12,914 nucleotides of DNA from an uncultured Chlorobiaceae bacterium (GCA_903929845.1 CAIYWF010000187.1:1-12914); one strand, 5' to 3'; numbered from the stretch's first letter, positions 1 to 8,319 are shown. Notes: generated by a model not told the origin, from the letters alone. Numbers and translations are program-made.

Positions 1-26
1 ACTCATTACAACACCGGAACGACATT

Positions 27-1031
27 ATGGCAAAAGTGAAAGTCGGCATTAACGGATTTGGCCGCATCGGGCGTCTGGTTTTTCGCCAGGCACTGAACAA
101 CCCGAACTACGAAATTGTTGCAATCAACGATTTATGTGACACAAAAACCCTCGCTCACCTTCTCAAGTACGATTCTACCCACAAAAAATTCAAAGGTGAT
201 GTCAGTGTTGATGGCAGCAATCTTGTCGTTAACGGCAAAGTTATCACCATTACAGCACAGCGTGACCCGGCAGCTCTGCCTTGGAAAGAACTCGGATGTG
301 ATCTGGTTGTTGAGTCAACCGGTATTTTTACCTCACGTGAAGGCGCATCGAAGCATCTTGCTGCAGGTGCAAAAAAAGTAATCATCTCTGCTCCGGCAAA
401 AGATAAAATTGATGCAACCATCGTTCTCGGCGTCAATGGCGACAGCATTACCGGCAAAGAGGAGATCGTCTCAAACGCAAGCTGCACCACCAACTGTCTT
501 GCTCCAATGATGAAGGTGCTGCAGGATAATTTTGGTATAGAAAAAGGGTTCATGACCACCGTTCATGCCTACACCAACGACCAGAACATCCTCGACCTTC
601 CGCACTCTGATCTTCGCCGTGCCCGTTCAGCAGCAATGTCAATTATTCCGACCAGCACCGGCGCGGCAAAAGCTATCGGCGAAGTCATTCCTGAACTTGT
701 CGGCAAGCTTGACGGTTTTGCCATGAGAGTTCCTGTATCAGACGGCTCAGTCACTGACGTTACCGCTATTCTTACCAAACCTGCAACCAAGGCAGAGATC
801 AATGCTGCAATGAAAGCAGCATCAGAAGGCGCTATGAAGGGATTCCTCGAATACTGTGAAGATCCTATCGTTTCACAGGATATCGTCGGTAACCCGCACT
901 CCTGTATTTTTGATTCACTCCTGACCATGAGCTCAGGCAATATGGTAAAGGTTGTCGGCTGGTATGACAACGAGCTTGGCTACTCAACAAGAGTAACCGA
1001 TCTTCTTGACATCTACTCGAAGTTTGTATAA
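27..1031 (+). CDS. gap: Glyceraldehyde-3-phosphate dehydrogenase, type I, NAD-dependent
   Basis: It catalyses the reversible oxidative phosphorylation of glyceraldehyde-3-phosphate to 1,3-bisphosphoglycerate in cytosolic central carbon metabolism. The 334-residue protein has full family length. The Rossmann glycine motif GINGFGRIGR is at residues 7-16. The active-site motif SNASCTTNCLAP places the catalytic cysteine at C153, and the partner histidine is H180 in TTVHAYTND. Asp35 after beta-strand 2 and the Leu191-Pro192 pair (in LDLPHSDLRRAR) are the usual signature of NAD rather than NADP preference. The C-terminal WYDNELGYS motif is present. The ATG at 27 fits the family N-terminus, but no good Shine-Dalgarno site precedes it within the 26 visible bases. 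A hairpin terminator follows directly, so gap is the last gene of its transcript. Identity is certain; the cofactor preference is inferred from residues. Confidence 0.98.
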   Translation: MAKVKVGINGFGRIGRLVFRQALNNPNYEIVAINDLCDTKTLAHLLKYDSTHKKFKGDVSVDGSNLVVNGKVITITAQRDPAALPWKELGCDLVVESTGIFTSREGASKHLAAGAKKVIISAPAKDKIDATIVLGVNGDSITGKEEIVSNASCTTNCLAPMMKVLQDNFGIEKGFMTTVHAYTNDQNILDLPHSDLRRARSAAMSIIPTSTGAAKAIGEVIPELVGKLDGFAMRVPVSDGSVTDVTAILTKPATKAEINAAMKAASEGAMKGFLEYCEDPIVSQDIVGNPHSCIFDSLLTMSSGNMVKVVGWYDNELGYSTRVTDLLDIYSKFV

Positions 1032-1057
1032 AAACCACTCTTCAGAGAGGTAATTTT

Positions 1058-1090
1058 AAAAAAGGCACTCTGACAGGGCGCCTTTTTTTT
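1058..1090 (+). terminator. Rho-independent terminator of gap
   Basis: The arm AAAAAAGGC (1058-1066) pairs with GCCTTTTTT (1080-1088) around a 13-base loop and runs into eight T residues. It starts 27 bases after the gap stop codon. The A-rich left arm means it may also work weakly in the reverse direction. Confidence 0.8.
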
Positions 1091-1172
1091 ATACTTTACT
1101 TTTCTACCATTCCAGTTCAGTGTTTCAACGCAACTATACTTTTTCCCTATGACACACACTGCTGCTACACCC

Positions 1173-1625
1173 ATGAAAGCCATAATTCTCTTCGATAGCA
1201 AGACTTCAGGAGGCTCAACTGACAGACTCATTGATTCAATCGGTCAGAAACTTGCAGAAACAGGAGCCTACGTCGAAAAAGCAAAATGCAAGAGTACCGG
1301 CGATTACAGTTTTGTCAAGGATTTTGACGTCGTTATCATGGGTGCCCCGATTTACTATCTTGTCGTATCGTCTGAGCTTCTTGGCGCTCTCATGCAAAGC
1401 AACCTGAAAAGCTGCCTTCAAGGTAAAAAAATTGCGCTTTTTCTTACCTGCGGAAGTCCAGAGCTGATGGCTAACCTTCTCTATCTTCCACAGTTGAAAC
1501 TTAACCTGATCGGCAGCACCATTCTTGCTGAAAAAATTTTTGCTCCAGATCAAATTTCAGATCCTGCCGTCATAGCAAAATATGTTGATGAGCTGAACGA
1601 GGCTTATAAAAAAGGCCTGCTATAA
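1173..1625 (+). CDS. Flavodoxin-like domain protein
   Basis: This is a small cytosolic protein with a flavodoxin fold that probably binds FMN; its redox partner is unknown. The first strand KAIILF is followed by the loop DSKTSGGSTD (residues 8-17), which resembles the FMN-phosphate loop S/T-x-T-G-x-T. The segment DVVIMGAPIYY and the later LFLTCGSPE sit where the two isoalloxazine-contacting loops of flavodoxins lie. Length is 150 residues, right for a single-domain flavodoxin. I chose the ATG at 1173 because the first beta-strand begins at its second codon. An in-frame ATG at 1149 would add eight residues without fold content, and a possible -10 box TATACT (1135-1140) would leave it almost leaderless. 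Neither start has a Shine-Dalgarno site. It stands alone between gap and the convergent dnaJ. The domain call is good; the biochemical role is open. Confidence 0.8.
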   Translation: MKAIILFDSKTSGGSTDRLIDSIGQKLAETGAYVEKAKCKSTGDYSFVKDFDVVIMGAPIYYLVVSSELLGALMQSNLKSCLQGKKIALFLTCGSPELMANLLYLPQLKLNLIGSTILAEKIFAPDQISDPAVIAKYVDELNEAYKKGLL

Positions 1626-1636
1626 ACAGGCCTTTT
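1608..1636. terminator. Bidirectional terminator overlapping the flavodoxin-like stop codon
   Basis: AAAAGGCCTG (1610-1619) pairs perfectly over ten bases with CAGGCCTTTT (1627-1636), with a 7-base loop that contains the TAA stop codon of the flavodoxin-like gene. On the + strand it ends in TTTTCTTG. On the - strand the complement of the upstream A-run gives TTTTTTATA, so it can also terminate dnaJ transcripts, whose gene ends at 1665. Confidence 0.8.
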
Positions 1637-1664
1637 CTTGTGCATTCACTTTTATCAGCGCGCG

Positions 1665-2858
1665 TTAACTGAAGATATCGCGGGCTTTTTCAAAAAAACT
1701 TTTGGCATCCTTGTCATTATGGGCGGATGGTGAAATACCTGAAGATTTCTTCATCTCCTTCAAAAGCTCCTTGTCCTGGTGCGAAAGATCTTTCGGGACA
1801 AAGACATTGACTTTGACATACTGGTCGCCACGACCTGACCCTTTCATGTGGCCAATGCCATGACCGGGAATGCGGAGCATGGTTTCCGGCTGTGTCGAGG
1901 GAGGTATTGTAAGCTTTACAGCGCCATCGAGGGTCGGGACATCGACTTTCGTACCAAGAACAAGATCCGGGAAACTGACGGCAAGGGTATAGATAACATC
2001 GTTCCCCTGACGGGAAAAAAGCTCATGCGGAATCTCTTCAAGGACAACAATCAGATCTCCGGCAGTTCCGCCTCTCGGGCCAGCATTGCCCTGGCCGCGC
2101 ATGGTCAGGTAGTTCCCGTTCTCGACACCTGAAGGAACTGTCACCTTGACGGTCACCTCTCCGAGCTTGATCCCTTCACCGTAACAGGATGGACAGCGCT
2201 CCTTGATAATCCGGCCTTCACCTCCGCATGTCGGACATGCAGCAATGTTGACAAACTGGCCGAACATGGTTTTGGAAACCTGCCGTACCTCGCCGCTGCC
2301 TTGGCAGGTCTGACAAACCTCGGTGGCTCCAGATTTTGAGCCACTGCCGTTACACTCTTTGCAGGTAACCTGCTTTTTGATTTTCAGTGTCTTTTCAACG
2401 CCTTTGGCAATCTCTTCAAGCGTCAGTTTAAGACGGATTTTCAGGTCAGTTCCGGGAATGCCGCCTTGCGAGCGTCCTTTTCTTGCATTACCTCCACCGA
2501 AAGCCTCTTCAAAGCCAAAAGGAGAAGCACCACCTCTGCCCCTTCCGCCAGTGAACATATCGTTGAAGGCGCTGAAAATATCATTGATATCCGCGCCACC
2601 GGTGTACTGTCCGCCGCCACCCGATGCAGCCGAAGAGCCGACACCCGCATGACCAAACTGATCGTAACGACGTCGCTTGTCATCATTGCTCAGCACTTCA
2701 TAAGCTTCATTCACCTCCTTGAAGTGCTCCTCCGCCTCCTTGTTATCTGGATTTTTATCGGGATGAAACTGCAAGGCCAGCTTCCTGTATGCTTTTTTTA
2801 TCTCGTCCTTGGTTGCCGCTTTGCTGACACCAAGAACTTCATAATACTCTCTCTTCAT
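1665..2858 (-). CDS. dnaJ: Chaperone DnaJ (Hsp40, type I)
   Basis: This co-chaperone binds unfolded protein and stimulates the ATPase of DnaK. The 397-residue protein has all type I parts in order: J domain at residues 1-70 with the catalytic HPD at 32-34; Gly/Phe-rich linker at about 72-130; four zinc-binding CxxCxGxG repeats at 166-173, 182-189, 208-215 and 222-229; then the two substrate-binding beta domains and a dimerisation tail. The start MKREYYEVLGV is the standard N-terminus. It is the third gene of the - strand block hrcA-grpE-dnaJ, 35 bases after grpE, so it is most likely co-transcribed and under HrcA control. The start lacks a Shine-Dalgarno site at normal spacing. dnaK is not in the window. 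Confidence 0.98.
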   Translation of the reverse strand: MKREYYEVLGVSKAATKDEIKKAYRKLALQFHPDKNPDNKEAEEHFKEVNEAYEVLSNDDKRRRYDQFGHAGVGSSAASGGGGQYTGGADINDIFSAFNDMFTGGRGRGGASPFGFEEAFGGGNARKGRSQGGIPGTDLKIRLKLTLEEIAKGVEKTLKIKKQVTCKECNGSGSKSGATEVCQTCQGSGEVRQVSKTMFGQFVNIAACPTCGGEGRIIKERCPSCYGEGIKLGEVTVKVTVPSGVENGNYLTMRGQGNAGPRGGTAGDLIVVLEEIPHELFSRQGNDVIYTLAVSFPDLVLGTKVDVPTLDGAVKLTIPPSTQPETMLRIPGHGIGHMKGSGRGDQYVKVNVFVPKDLSHQDKELLKEMKKSSGISPSAHNDKDAKSFFEKARDIFS

Positions 2859-2893
2859 AATTGCATTTCGATTCAGTGTAAAAAAACTCCCTG

Positions 2894-3496
2894 CTACCTG
2901 GCTACGATAACCTTGGCATGTCTGATGACCTTCTCACCAAGCAGATAGCCGGTCTGGTACTCATCAATGATGATGTCTGGTTCTATTTCGGGATGATCAA
3001 CCTGTGAAATGGCTTCATGGAAGTTCACATCAAGCTTCATTCCTTTTGACTCAATAGGGTTAACTCCCTTTTCAGCGAGCCACTTCTCAAGATTTTTTTT
3101 CACCAGATCCACACCCTCAATAAATGGTCTTGATTCGTTTGATATTTCAGAGCTCACAGGAGCATACTGAAGAAGCCGTTTAACATCATCAACAATCGGA
3201 AGCAGTTCCCTGATGATATTCTCAAGAGCCCTTGCTGATGCCATCATGGTCTCGCGTTCTTTCTGTTTTCGGAAATTTTCAAAATCTGCGGCTTTGCGCA
3301 ACAGTTCGTCACGATACTTGTTTGCCTGCTCTATCTGCTTGTTCAGCTCACTTTCAAGTTCAGCAATTCTTGCCAGAGCGGGATCAATTTCATGAGAAGG
3401 CTGTTCCTGGGAGCCATCACCTTCAATCGCCATATTCAGATTGTCTTCCGAATACTCTTTATTGTTTTCAGATTCTTCAGCTACGTTTGTTGTCAT
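2894..3496 (-). CDS. grpE: Nucleotide exchange factor GrpE
   Basis: GrpE releases ADP from DnaK and so resets the DnaK-DnaJ cycle in the cytosol. The 200-residue protein has an acidic, probably disordered N-terminus (1-38), then a long charged helix rich in heptads (about 39-95) that includes the family stretch DFENFRKQKERE. The C-terminal beta-wing domain ends in GYLLGEKVIRHAKVIV, the family signature. Length and architecture are normal. The ATG is 15 bases downstream of the hrcA stop codon and has no clear Shine-Dalgarno site, which fits translation coupled to hrcA. Its position between hrcA and dnaJ supports shared heat-shock regulation. Confidence 0.97.
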   Translation of the reverse strand: MTTNVAEESENNKEYSEDNLNMAIEGDGSQEQPSHEIDPALARIAELESELNKQIEQANKYRDELLRKAADFENFRKQKERETMMASARALENIIRELLPIVDDVKRLLQYAPVSSEISNESRPFIEGVDLVKKNLEKWLAEKGVNPIESKGMKLDVNFHEAISQVDHPEIEPDIIIDEYQTGYLLGEKVIRHAKVIVAR

Positions 3497-3511
3497 AGAT
3501 ACATTACTTTT

Positions 3512-4564
3512 TTAGTTAACGCTGGACAGCGTTGTAGAAAGGCTGTCAGCCATATAATTGAGAACGCGCACGGCGTGCTCATAATCCATTCTTTTCGGGC
3601 CAAGAATTCCAAGTTTACCAACCATATTTCCAACATAATAGGGAGCTGAAACAATGGTCAGATCTTCAGCCTGTCGCTCACAGTTTTCCTTTCCAATAGT
3701 GATAGTAATATCCATCCGTGATGGCCCGTTATTTTCAACAAGCTTTGCCATACTGAACTTGTCCTCAATCATGGTGATCAGCTCCCGAACCTTTTCAGGC
3801 TCCTTGAATTCAGGCTGATCCACAATGTATTCAGTGCCGGATATGTAAAGTCTTTCAAAAACAGGTGATTCATCAAAAAGAGTTCCCGCAGAGCGTACAA
3901 TAAGATTTTTCAGTGCACTGTCACAATTGCAGTCTGACAGACGTCTGGTAATAGATCGGCGAATTTCGGCGAGTGTCAGCCCCGAAAGACGCTGGTTGAG
4001 TACCTCGACAACCTCATTGACGGTTTGCCGTGAGAGCTCAAAATCGAGTTCCATGACAATGGTCTTGACAAACAGAGACTGAATGGAGAGGATAACCATC
4101 ATTCGTGTTGAACTCAGCAACACCAGATCAAGTTTTTCAAAAATCGCGTTTGAGAGCGTCGGCGACAAAACAACACTCAGTTGCCGTGAAATCGTTCCGA
4201 GCACTTTGACCGCCGACAGGAGAACATCGGAAGAGGTTCCTTTGCGATCAATGCTGATTTGGCCGATATTCGCCTCCATCCTCTTTTTTTCCCTTTCATC
4301 AAGACACTGAAAGGTCATAATGAGATCAACGTAGTAGCGATATCCCTTGTCGGTCGGGATTCTTCCCGCCGAGGTATGCGGCTGACTGATATACCCTTCA
4401 TCTTCAAGCTCGGCCATGACATTGCGTATCGTGGCATCCGAAAAACCAAGCTTGTAATTTCTGGCGATATATCTCGAACCCACCGGAGCTGCGGTAACCA
4501 CATAAGCCTGGATAATAATACCCAGTACTTGCCGTTCCCTTACATTGAGTTCACGAGAATCCAT
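3512..4564 (-). CDS. hrcA: Heat-inducible transcription repressor HrcA
   Basis: HrcA represses chaperone operons by binding CIRCE operators and needs GroEL to stay active. Counting from the ATG at 4564 the protein has 350 residues. The N-terminal winged helix covers about 1-75 (RERQVLGIIIQAYVVTAAPVGS, DATIRNVMAELEDEGYI). The diagnostic HTSAGRIPTDKGYRYYVD follows at 63-80, and then comes the long GAF-like and dimerisation part typical of the family. A TTG one codon upstream (4565-4567) is in frame, but I prefer the ATG because the family begins with a short MDSREL-like leader. It heads the hrcA-grpE-dnaJ cluster, 154 bases after prmC on the same strand. A promoter candidate and a single CIRCE-like half-site lie in that gap. 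Confidence 0.97.
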   Translation of the reverse strand: MDSRELNVRERQVLGIIIQAYVVTAAPVGSRYIARNYKLGFSDATIRNVMAELEDEGYISQPHTSAGRIPTDKGYRYYVDLIMTFQCLDEREKKRMEANIGQISIDRKGTSSDVLLSAVKVLGTISRQLSVVLSPTLSNAIFEKLDLVLLSSTRMMVILSIQSLFVKTIVMELDFELSRQTVNEVVEVLNQRLSGLTLAEIRRSITRRLSDCNCDSALKNLIVRSAGTLFDESPVFERLYISGTEYIVDQPEFKEPEKVRELITMIEDKFSMAKLVENNGPSRMDITITIGKENCERQAEDLTIVSAPYYVGNMVGKLGILGPKRMDYEHAVRVLNYMADSLSTTLSSVN

Positions 4565-4667
4565 CAACGTCCATCATAGTAATTGCAATGAAAAGTGGTC
4601 AATAAACAGGTGAATTTAAAAAATCTAATCGTTTCTGCACCTTGGCGAATGCTAAATAAAAAACATT

Positions 4668-4697
4668 ATTATAATAGCGCAGCAACGGTGATTTCAC
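4668..4697 (-). promoter_or_regulatory. Candidate sigma70 promoter of hrcA-grpE-dnaJ
   Basis: Read on the - strand, GTGAAA (4697-4692) and a perfect TATAAT (4673-4668) are 18 bases apart. The box TTAGCATTC (4655-4647) lies 12 bases further on, around the expected transcript start; it matches eight of nine bases of the CIRCE half-site TTAGCACTC. The second CIRCE arm is not recognisable at the normal 9-base spacing. The -35 box is only four of six, so the call is tentative. Confidence 0.5.
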
Positions 4698-4718
4698 AAA
4701 AAAAACAGCGAGCACTTT

Positions 4719-5609
4719 TCAGCCAGGACTTCCTGAAATAATCCTGTCAAAGCCGGAATAATCCTTCGAGACTGTTATCCCGGTAAGCCCATGAAGAGCA
4801 ATAAGTTCTGAGACCGTAGCCGCTCCATCAGCATGCAGTTCCAGGCAGAGCGTTCCCCCTGGAACGAGAAGTGATGGCGCCAGTGCAGCAATCGCCACGT
4901 AACACTCGATCCCCTCTGAGGTGGTCAATGCGGTTTCCGGTTCATATTGCCGTACCTCTCGCTGAAGCTCTTCCCATTCTGTACGGGGAATATAGGGCGG
5001 ATTGGAGACAATCAAGTCATAACGGCTCTCTGGCAGCCTGGCAGCAAAGAGTTCATCAAACATATCAGCGAGAACGAAGGTTACCTGCGATTCCACACCA
5101 TGCCTTGCAGCATTCTCGCGAGCAACAGAAAGGGCATCGGGAGAGCAATCAACAGCGGTAACCTTGAAAGCAGGACAAAGCTTTGCCATGGTTACGGCAA
5201 TACAGCCGCTTCCTGTACCAATATCAAGCACCCTGGCCTCTGCAGGGCCACCTCGATCCGGGATACCAAGAGATGCAAAAGCATATTCAACAAGCAGTTC
5301 AGTTTCCGGACGGGGGATAAGAACCCGTTCATCAACCGTAAACCGCAACCCGTAAAAGTACTGCTCTCCAATGATATACTGCACTGGGCGGCCGTCAAGT
5401 CGCTGGCGGCAAAGTGTCCTGAAACGGTCAAGTTCTTCCTGATAAACCGGTCTGTCATGATGCAGATAGAGCTGAAGCCGACTCAGGGAGAGAACATGTC
5501 CCAGAAGAAGTTCCGAACTTATTCGAGGCTCATCAACATTTTTTGTCGTAAAAAAATCGGTAGTAGTCTTGAGCAGCTCAACAACATGCCACTCTTTCAG
5601 CTCGTCCAT
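4719..5609 (-). CDS. prmC: Peptide chain release factor N5-glutamine methyltransferase
   Basis: PrmC methylates the glutamine of the GGQ motif in release factors RF1 and RF2 using S-adenosylmethionine, which speeds translation termination. The 296-residue protein has the helical N-terminal release-factor-binding domain (about 1-85, including RPVQYIIGEQYFYGL). A Rossmann methyltransferase domain follows, with DIGTGSGCIAV at 129-139 (SAM binding), acidic D154 in AVDCSPDAL, and the catalytic NPPYIP starting at 203. Family length is normal. The stretch GAGAGGA lies immediately in front of the ATG, an unusually close purine-rich site. It is the first visible gene of the leftward block and may be transcribed separately from hrcA. 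It is divergent from the DUF4412-like gene, with 197 bases between the starts. Confidence 0.96.
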   Translation of the reverse strand: MDELKEWHVVELLKTTTDFFTTKNVDEPRISSELLLGHVLSLSRLQLYLHHDRPVYQEELDRFRTLCRQRLDGRPVQYIIGEQYFYGLRFTVDERVLIPRPETELLVEYAFASLGIPDRGGPAEARVLDIGTGSGCIAVTMAKLCPAFKVTAVDCSPDALSVARENAARHGVESQVTFVLADMFDELFAARLPESRYDLIVSNPPYIPRTEWEELQREVRQYEPETALTTSEGIECYVAIAALAPSLLVPGGTLCLELHADGAATVSELIALHGLTGITVSKDYSGFDRIISGSPG

Positions 5610-5806
5610 TCCTCTCTGTTAAACCAAACATTAATCCAGGCACTTTTTGAAGCTCCGATTGAGCAAACAAGAAGCACGAATATACACCCGATGAATCGTT
5701 TTAAAAAGATGATGGTTGAGTAACTTTGCAAATAGTACATTGCAACTGTAGGCACTATTCTTTATCGCGCAAAAAAAGTGGCCAATTTAACCGTTACAAC
5801 TTTACC

Positions 5807-6547
5807 ATGAAAAAAGTTCTGCACACATTTCTTTTTCTTCTTCTTGCTTTCATCAATAGTAACAGTGCTTCAGGCGCCTCAAAATTTATCGGCACCATGG
5901 ATATGGCTCTTACCATGCCAAATGGTACAGCCACGGTCACCTATCTCTTTGGACAGAACACGCAACGGATGGATATGGTCATGCAGATGGACAAAATACC
6001 TGACAAGCTCAAGACAACGGTCATCACGAAGGCGGCCCAACCCGATGTCGCTTACATCATCAACCACCAGGCAAGAAATTACAGCATTGTCAACCTCCGA
6101 ACCGCTGCTGAAAATGCCTTATTGCTTGATTTCGACAGCAATTACACCCTTGCCAAGGCAGGCCAACAAACCATTAAAGGCTACAACTGCGAACACATCA
6201 TCCTGACCAGCACCACAGAAAAACTGGAACTCTGGGTAACACGAAGCCTTGGCGATTTCTCAACCTTCAGAATTTTGCAGACACAGAATCCGCGCCTCTC
6301 CAACACCAAACTTTCCAAAACCCTCAGCGCTGCCGGTATTGAAGGGTTCCCCGTCAAGATTGTGCAGCATAACGATAATGGCCCATACATCATGGAGCTT
6401 ACCCGTATCTCAGAGAAAGCAGTTTCACCATCACTCTTCACTGTGCCAGCAGGCTACCAGAAAATTACAGACACCCAGAAACCTCTGGGCAGCAAGCAGA
6501 AAGAGCATCTGAAAAGCCTTATGGAAAAGATGAAGAAGTTTGAATAG
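5807..6547 (+). CDS. Secreted DUF4412-like protein
   Basis: This is an exported protein of unknown function. I start it at the ATG at 5807 because a clean Sec signal peptide begins there: MKKVLHTF, a leucine-rich core, and a likely cut after NSNSASGA (about residue 24). An earlier in-frame ATG at 5726 would bury that signal behind 27 residues. The mature part of about 220 residues is predicted beta-rich. It has the features I associate with DUF4412 (LolA-like fold): a Met-rich first strand set (MDMALTMPNG, RMDMVMQMD), NHQARNYSIVNL, GYNCEHIIL, and KLELWVTRSLGDF. The end (KEHLKSLMEKMKKFE) is a basic amphipathic helix. It could bind lipid or a hydrophobic ligand in the periplasm, but that is only inferred from the fold. 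No Shine-Dalgarno site is visible. It is probably a single-gene transcript. Confidence 0.75.
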   Translation: MKKVLHTFLFLLLAFINSNSASGASKFIGTMDMALTMPNGTATVTYLFGQNTQRMDMVMQMDKIPDKLKTTVITKAAQPDVAYIINHQARNYSIVNLRTAAENALLLDFDSNYTLAKAGQQTIKGYNCEHIILTSTTEKLELWVTRSLGDFSTFRILQTQNPRLSNTKLSKTLSAAGIEGFPVKIVQHNDNGPYIMELTRISEKAVSPSLFTVPAGYQKITDTQKPLGSKQKEHLKSLMEKMKKFE

Positions 6548-6566
6548 CCTGTACGCCGAACATTCA

Positions 6567-6594
6567 GGAAAGCATAGCGATACCAGCTTTTTTT
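6567..6594 (+). terminator. Weak terminator candidate after the DUF4412-like gene
   Basis: GGAAAGC (6567-6573) can pair with GCTTTTT (6586-6592), including two G-T pairs, around a 12-base loop, and the T-run continues to 6594. It lies 19 bases after the stop codon. The stem is short, so this is tentative. The rest of the gap up to proS holds a TATAAA box (6683-6688) without a convincing -35. Confidence 0.35.
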
Positions 6595-6728
6595 GCATCC
6601 ATGAACCGACTTTTTTGTATGTTCACGGAAAGGGGATTCTGTTTTTCTGCGTTTTGTCTCCGACGAATGCTCCGTAACCCATTATAAATTAGCGCTCTTC
6701 TCCTAACACTATCAAATGTACAAGTAAC

Positions 6729-8174
6729 GTGGCAGACAAGATCACTTCACGAAGCGAGGATTATTCCCAGTGGTACATAGACCTTGTGCGCTCGGCAAAA
6801 CTGGCCGATTATGCTGATGTTAAAGGTTGTATGGTCATACGTCCGAATGGCTATGCAATATGGGAAAAAATGCAGGCCGCCCTCGACCGCATGTTCAAGG
6901 AAACCGGCCATGTTAACGCCTACTTCCCGCTTTTCATTCCCGAAAGCTTTATTGCAAAAGAGGCTGAACACATTGAGGGGTTTGCGCCGGAGTGCGCGGT
7001 AGTAACCCATGGCGGAGGTCAGGAGCTTACCGAAAAACTCTATGTCCGCCCGACATCGGAAACCATCATCTGGTCATCATATAAAAAGTGGATCCAGTCC
7101 TATCGTGACCTTCCGATATTGATCAACCAGTGGGCAAATGTGGTGCGCTGGGAGATGAGAACCCGTCTTTTCCTGAGAACTACTGAATTTCTCTGGCAAG
7201 AGGGTCATACCGCTCATGCCACACCCGAAGAGTCTCAGGAGGAGGTGCTTCGCATGATCAATGTCTACAAGACCTTTGCCGAAGAGTATATGGCAATGCC
7301 GGTGATCATGGGCAAAAAGAGTGATAGTGAAAAGTTTGCCGGTGCGGTTGAAACCTACTGCATTGAGGCGATGATGCAGGATACCAAAGCACTCCAGGCA
7401 GGCACCTCGCACAACCTCGGACAGAATTTTGCCAAGGCGTTTGATTGTCAGTTCCAGACAAAAGAGAGCACCCTTGATTACGTCTGGGCCACAAGCTGGG
7501 GCGTTTCAACAAGGTTGATCGGAGCTCTCATCATGGCCCACTCGGACGATCGCGGTCTTGTACTGCCTCCGAAACTTGCCACTCGTCAGGTGGTTATCAT
7601 CCCGATTCTCAAGGGCGACAAAGCCGCCGTCATTGAACGCTCCAATGCTCTTGCCGATACGCTGAACAAAAGCGGTATTTCAGCCTTTGTCGACAGCAGC
7701 GAACAGAATTCTCCAGGATGGAAGTTTGCCGAATATGAACTGCAGGGCATTCCTATACGTATCGAACTCGGGCCAAGGGATATAGAAAAAAATATCTGCA
7801 TAGCCGCACGCCGTGATACGCTTGAAAAAACAGAAGTTGCATTGGACGATACCCTGTCCGTGCATATCAGCGAAATTCTGAACACCATTCAGCAGAGCAT
7901 GTTCGACAAGGCGTTGCAGTTCCGCAATGACAACACTTATGAAGTACAAAGTTACGAGGAGTTCAAGAAGGTTGTTGAAAAGGGATTTGTGATCGCTCAC
8001 TGGGATGGAACAGCAGAAACCGAAGCAAAAATCAAGGAAGAGACCAAAGCCACAATAAGGGTTATCCCTGAAGAGGCGGACTATATTTTACAGTATCGGA
8101 TGGATGAGCCAGGCACCTGTATCTATTCAGGAAAACCTGCTTCACGCAAAGTTGTATTTGCCAAAGCGTACTGA
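6729..8174 (+). CDS. proS: Prolyl-tRNA synthetase, archaeal/eukaryotic-like short type
   Basis: It charges tRNA-Pro with proline. At 481 residues, without the large editing insertion of the E. coli type, it belongs to the short class II ProRS group (ProS type 3). Visible parts are the motif 1 region (about 36-75), RPTSETI at 107-113, motif 2 (RWEMRTRLFLRTTEF... to WQEGH at 140-160), GTSHNLGQNFAKAF from 225, and motif 3 (WGVSTRLIGALIMAHSDDRG, about 257-276). An anticodon-binding domain (about 285-390) and a C-terminal domain ending in VVFAKAY follow. In that last domain most cysteines expected of the zinc site are replaced: the region reads AHWDGTAETEAKIKEE and GTCIYSGKPA. The start is GTG and fits the conserved N-terminus ITSRSEDYSQWY. 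A three-codon ATG-TAC-AAG-TAA sits just before it. The gene converges on the peroxiredoxin gene. Confidence 0.97.
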   Translation: MADKITSRSEDYSQWYIDLVRSAKLADYADVKGCMVIRPNGYAIWEKMQAALDRMFKETGHVNAYFPLFIPESFIAKEAEHIEGFAPECAVVTHGGGQELTEKLYVRPTSETIIWSSYKKWIQSYRDLPILINQWANVVRWEMRTRLFLRTTEFLWQEGHTAHATPEESQEEVLRMINVYKTFAEEYMAMPVIMGKKSDSEKFAGAVETYCIEAMMQDTKALQAGTSHNLGQNFAKAFDCQFQTKESTLDYVWATSWGVSTRLIGALIMAHSDDRGLVLPPKLATRQVVIIPILKGDKAAVIERSNALADTLNKSGISAFVDSSEQNSPGWKFAEYELQGIPIRIELGPRDIEKNICIAARRDTLEKTEVALDDTLSVHISEILNTIQQSMFDKALQFRNDNTYEVQSYEEFKKVVEKGFVIAHWDGTAETEAKIKEETKATIRVIPEEADYILQYRMDEPGTCIYSGKPASRKVVFAKAY

Positions 8175-8181
8175 TTTAATT

Positions 8182-8215
8182 GCCCCCCTCACAGAAAAAT
8201 TGAGAATGGGGGGGC
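8182..8215. terminator. G/C-block hairpin between convergent proS and peroxiredoxin genes
   Basis: GCCCCCC (8182-8188) pairs with GGGGGGC (8209-8215), and TCA/TGA can add an inner pair block. It begins 8 bases after the proS stop. Neither strand has a true T-run after the stem, so it may be a transcript 3'-end stabiliser or a weak terminator rather than a classic one. The remaining bases to 8319 show nothing I can name. Confidence 0.5.
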
Positions 8216-8319
8216 TTGATATCATGATTCCGGGTTACAGCATGATCAGCAGATTAAATACTCTGGCTGAACAACATGACCCACTGCTTCGAGCGCCAGA
8301 AAAGCGACATGTTGGCAGG

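Noticed and set aside
4647..4716. Possible full CIRCE from GAATGCTAA (4647-4655) and the AGCACT at 4711-4716
   Set aside because: The arms are in the wrong order and more than 50 bases apart, so they cannot form the operator.
4947..5723. 258-codon + strand frame opposite prmC
   Set aside because: It is antisense to the well-supported prmC gene, and its translation has no family features.
6716..6727. Three-codon ORF ATG-TAC-AAG-TAA just before the proS GTG start, considered as an attenuator peptide
   Set aside because: It has no proline codons, no ribosome binding site and no hairpin, so chance is the simplest explanation.
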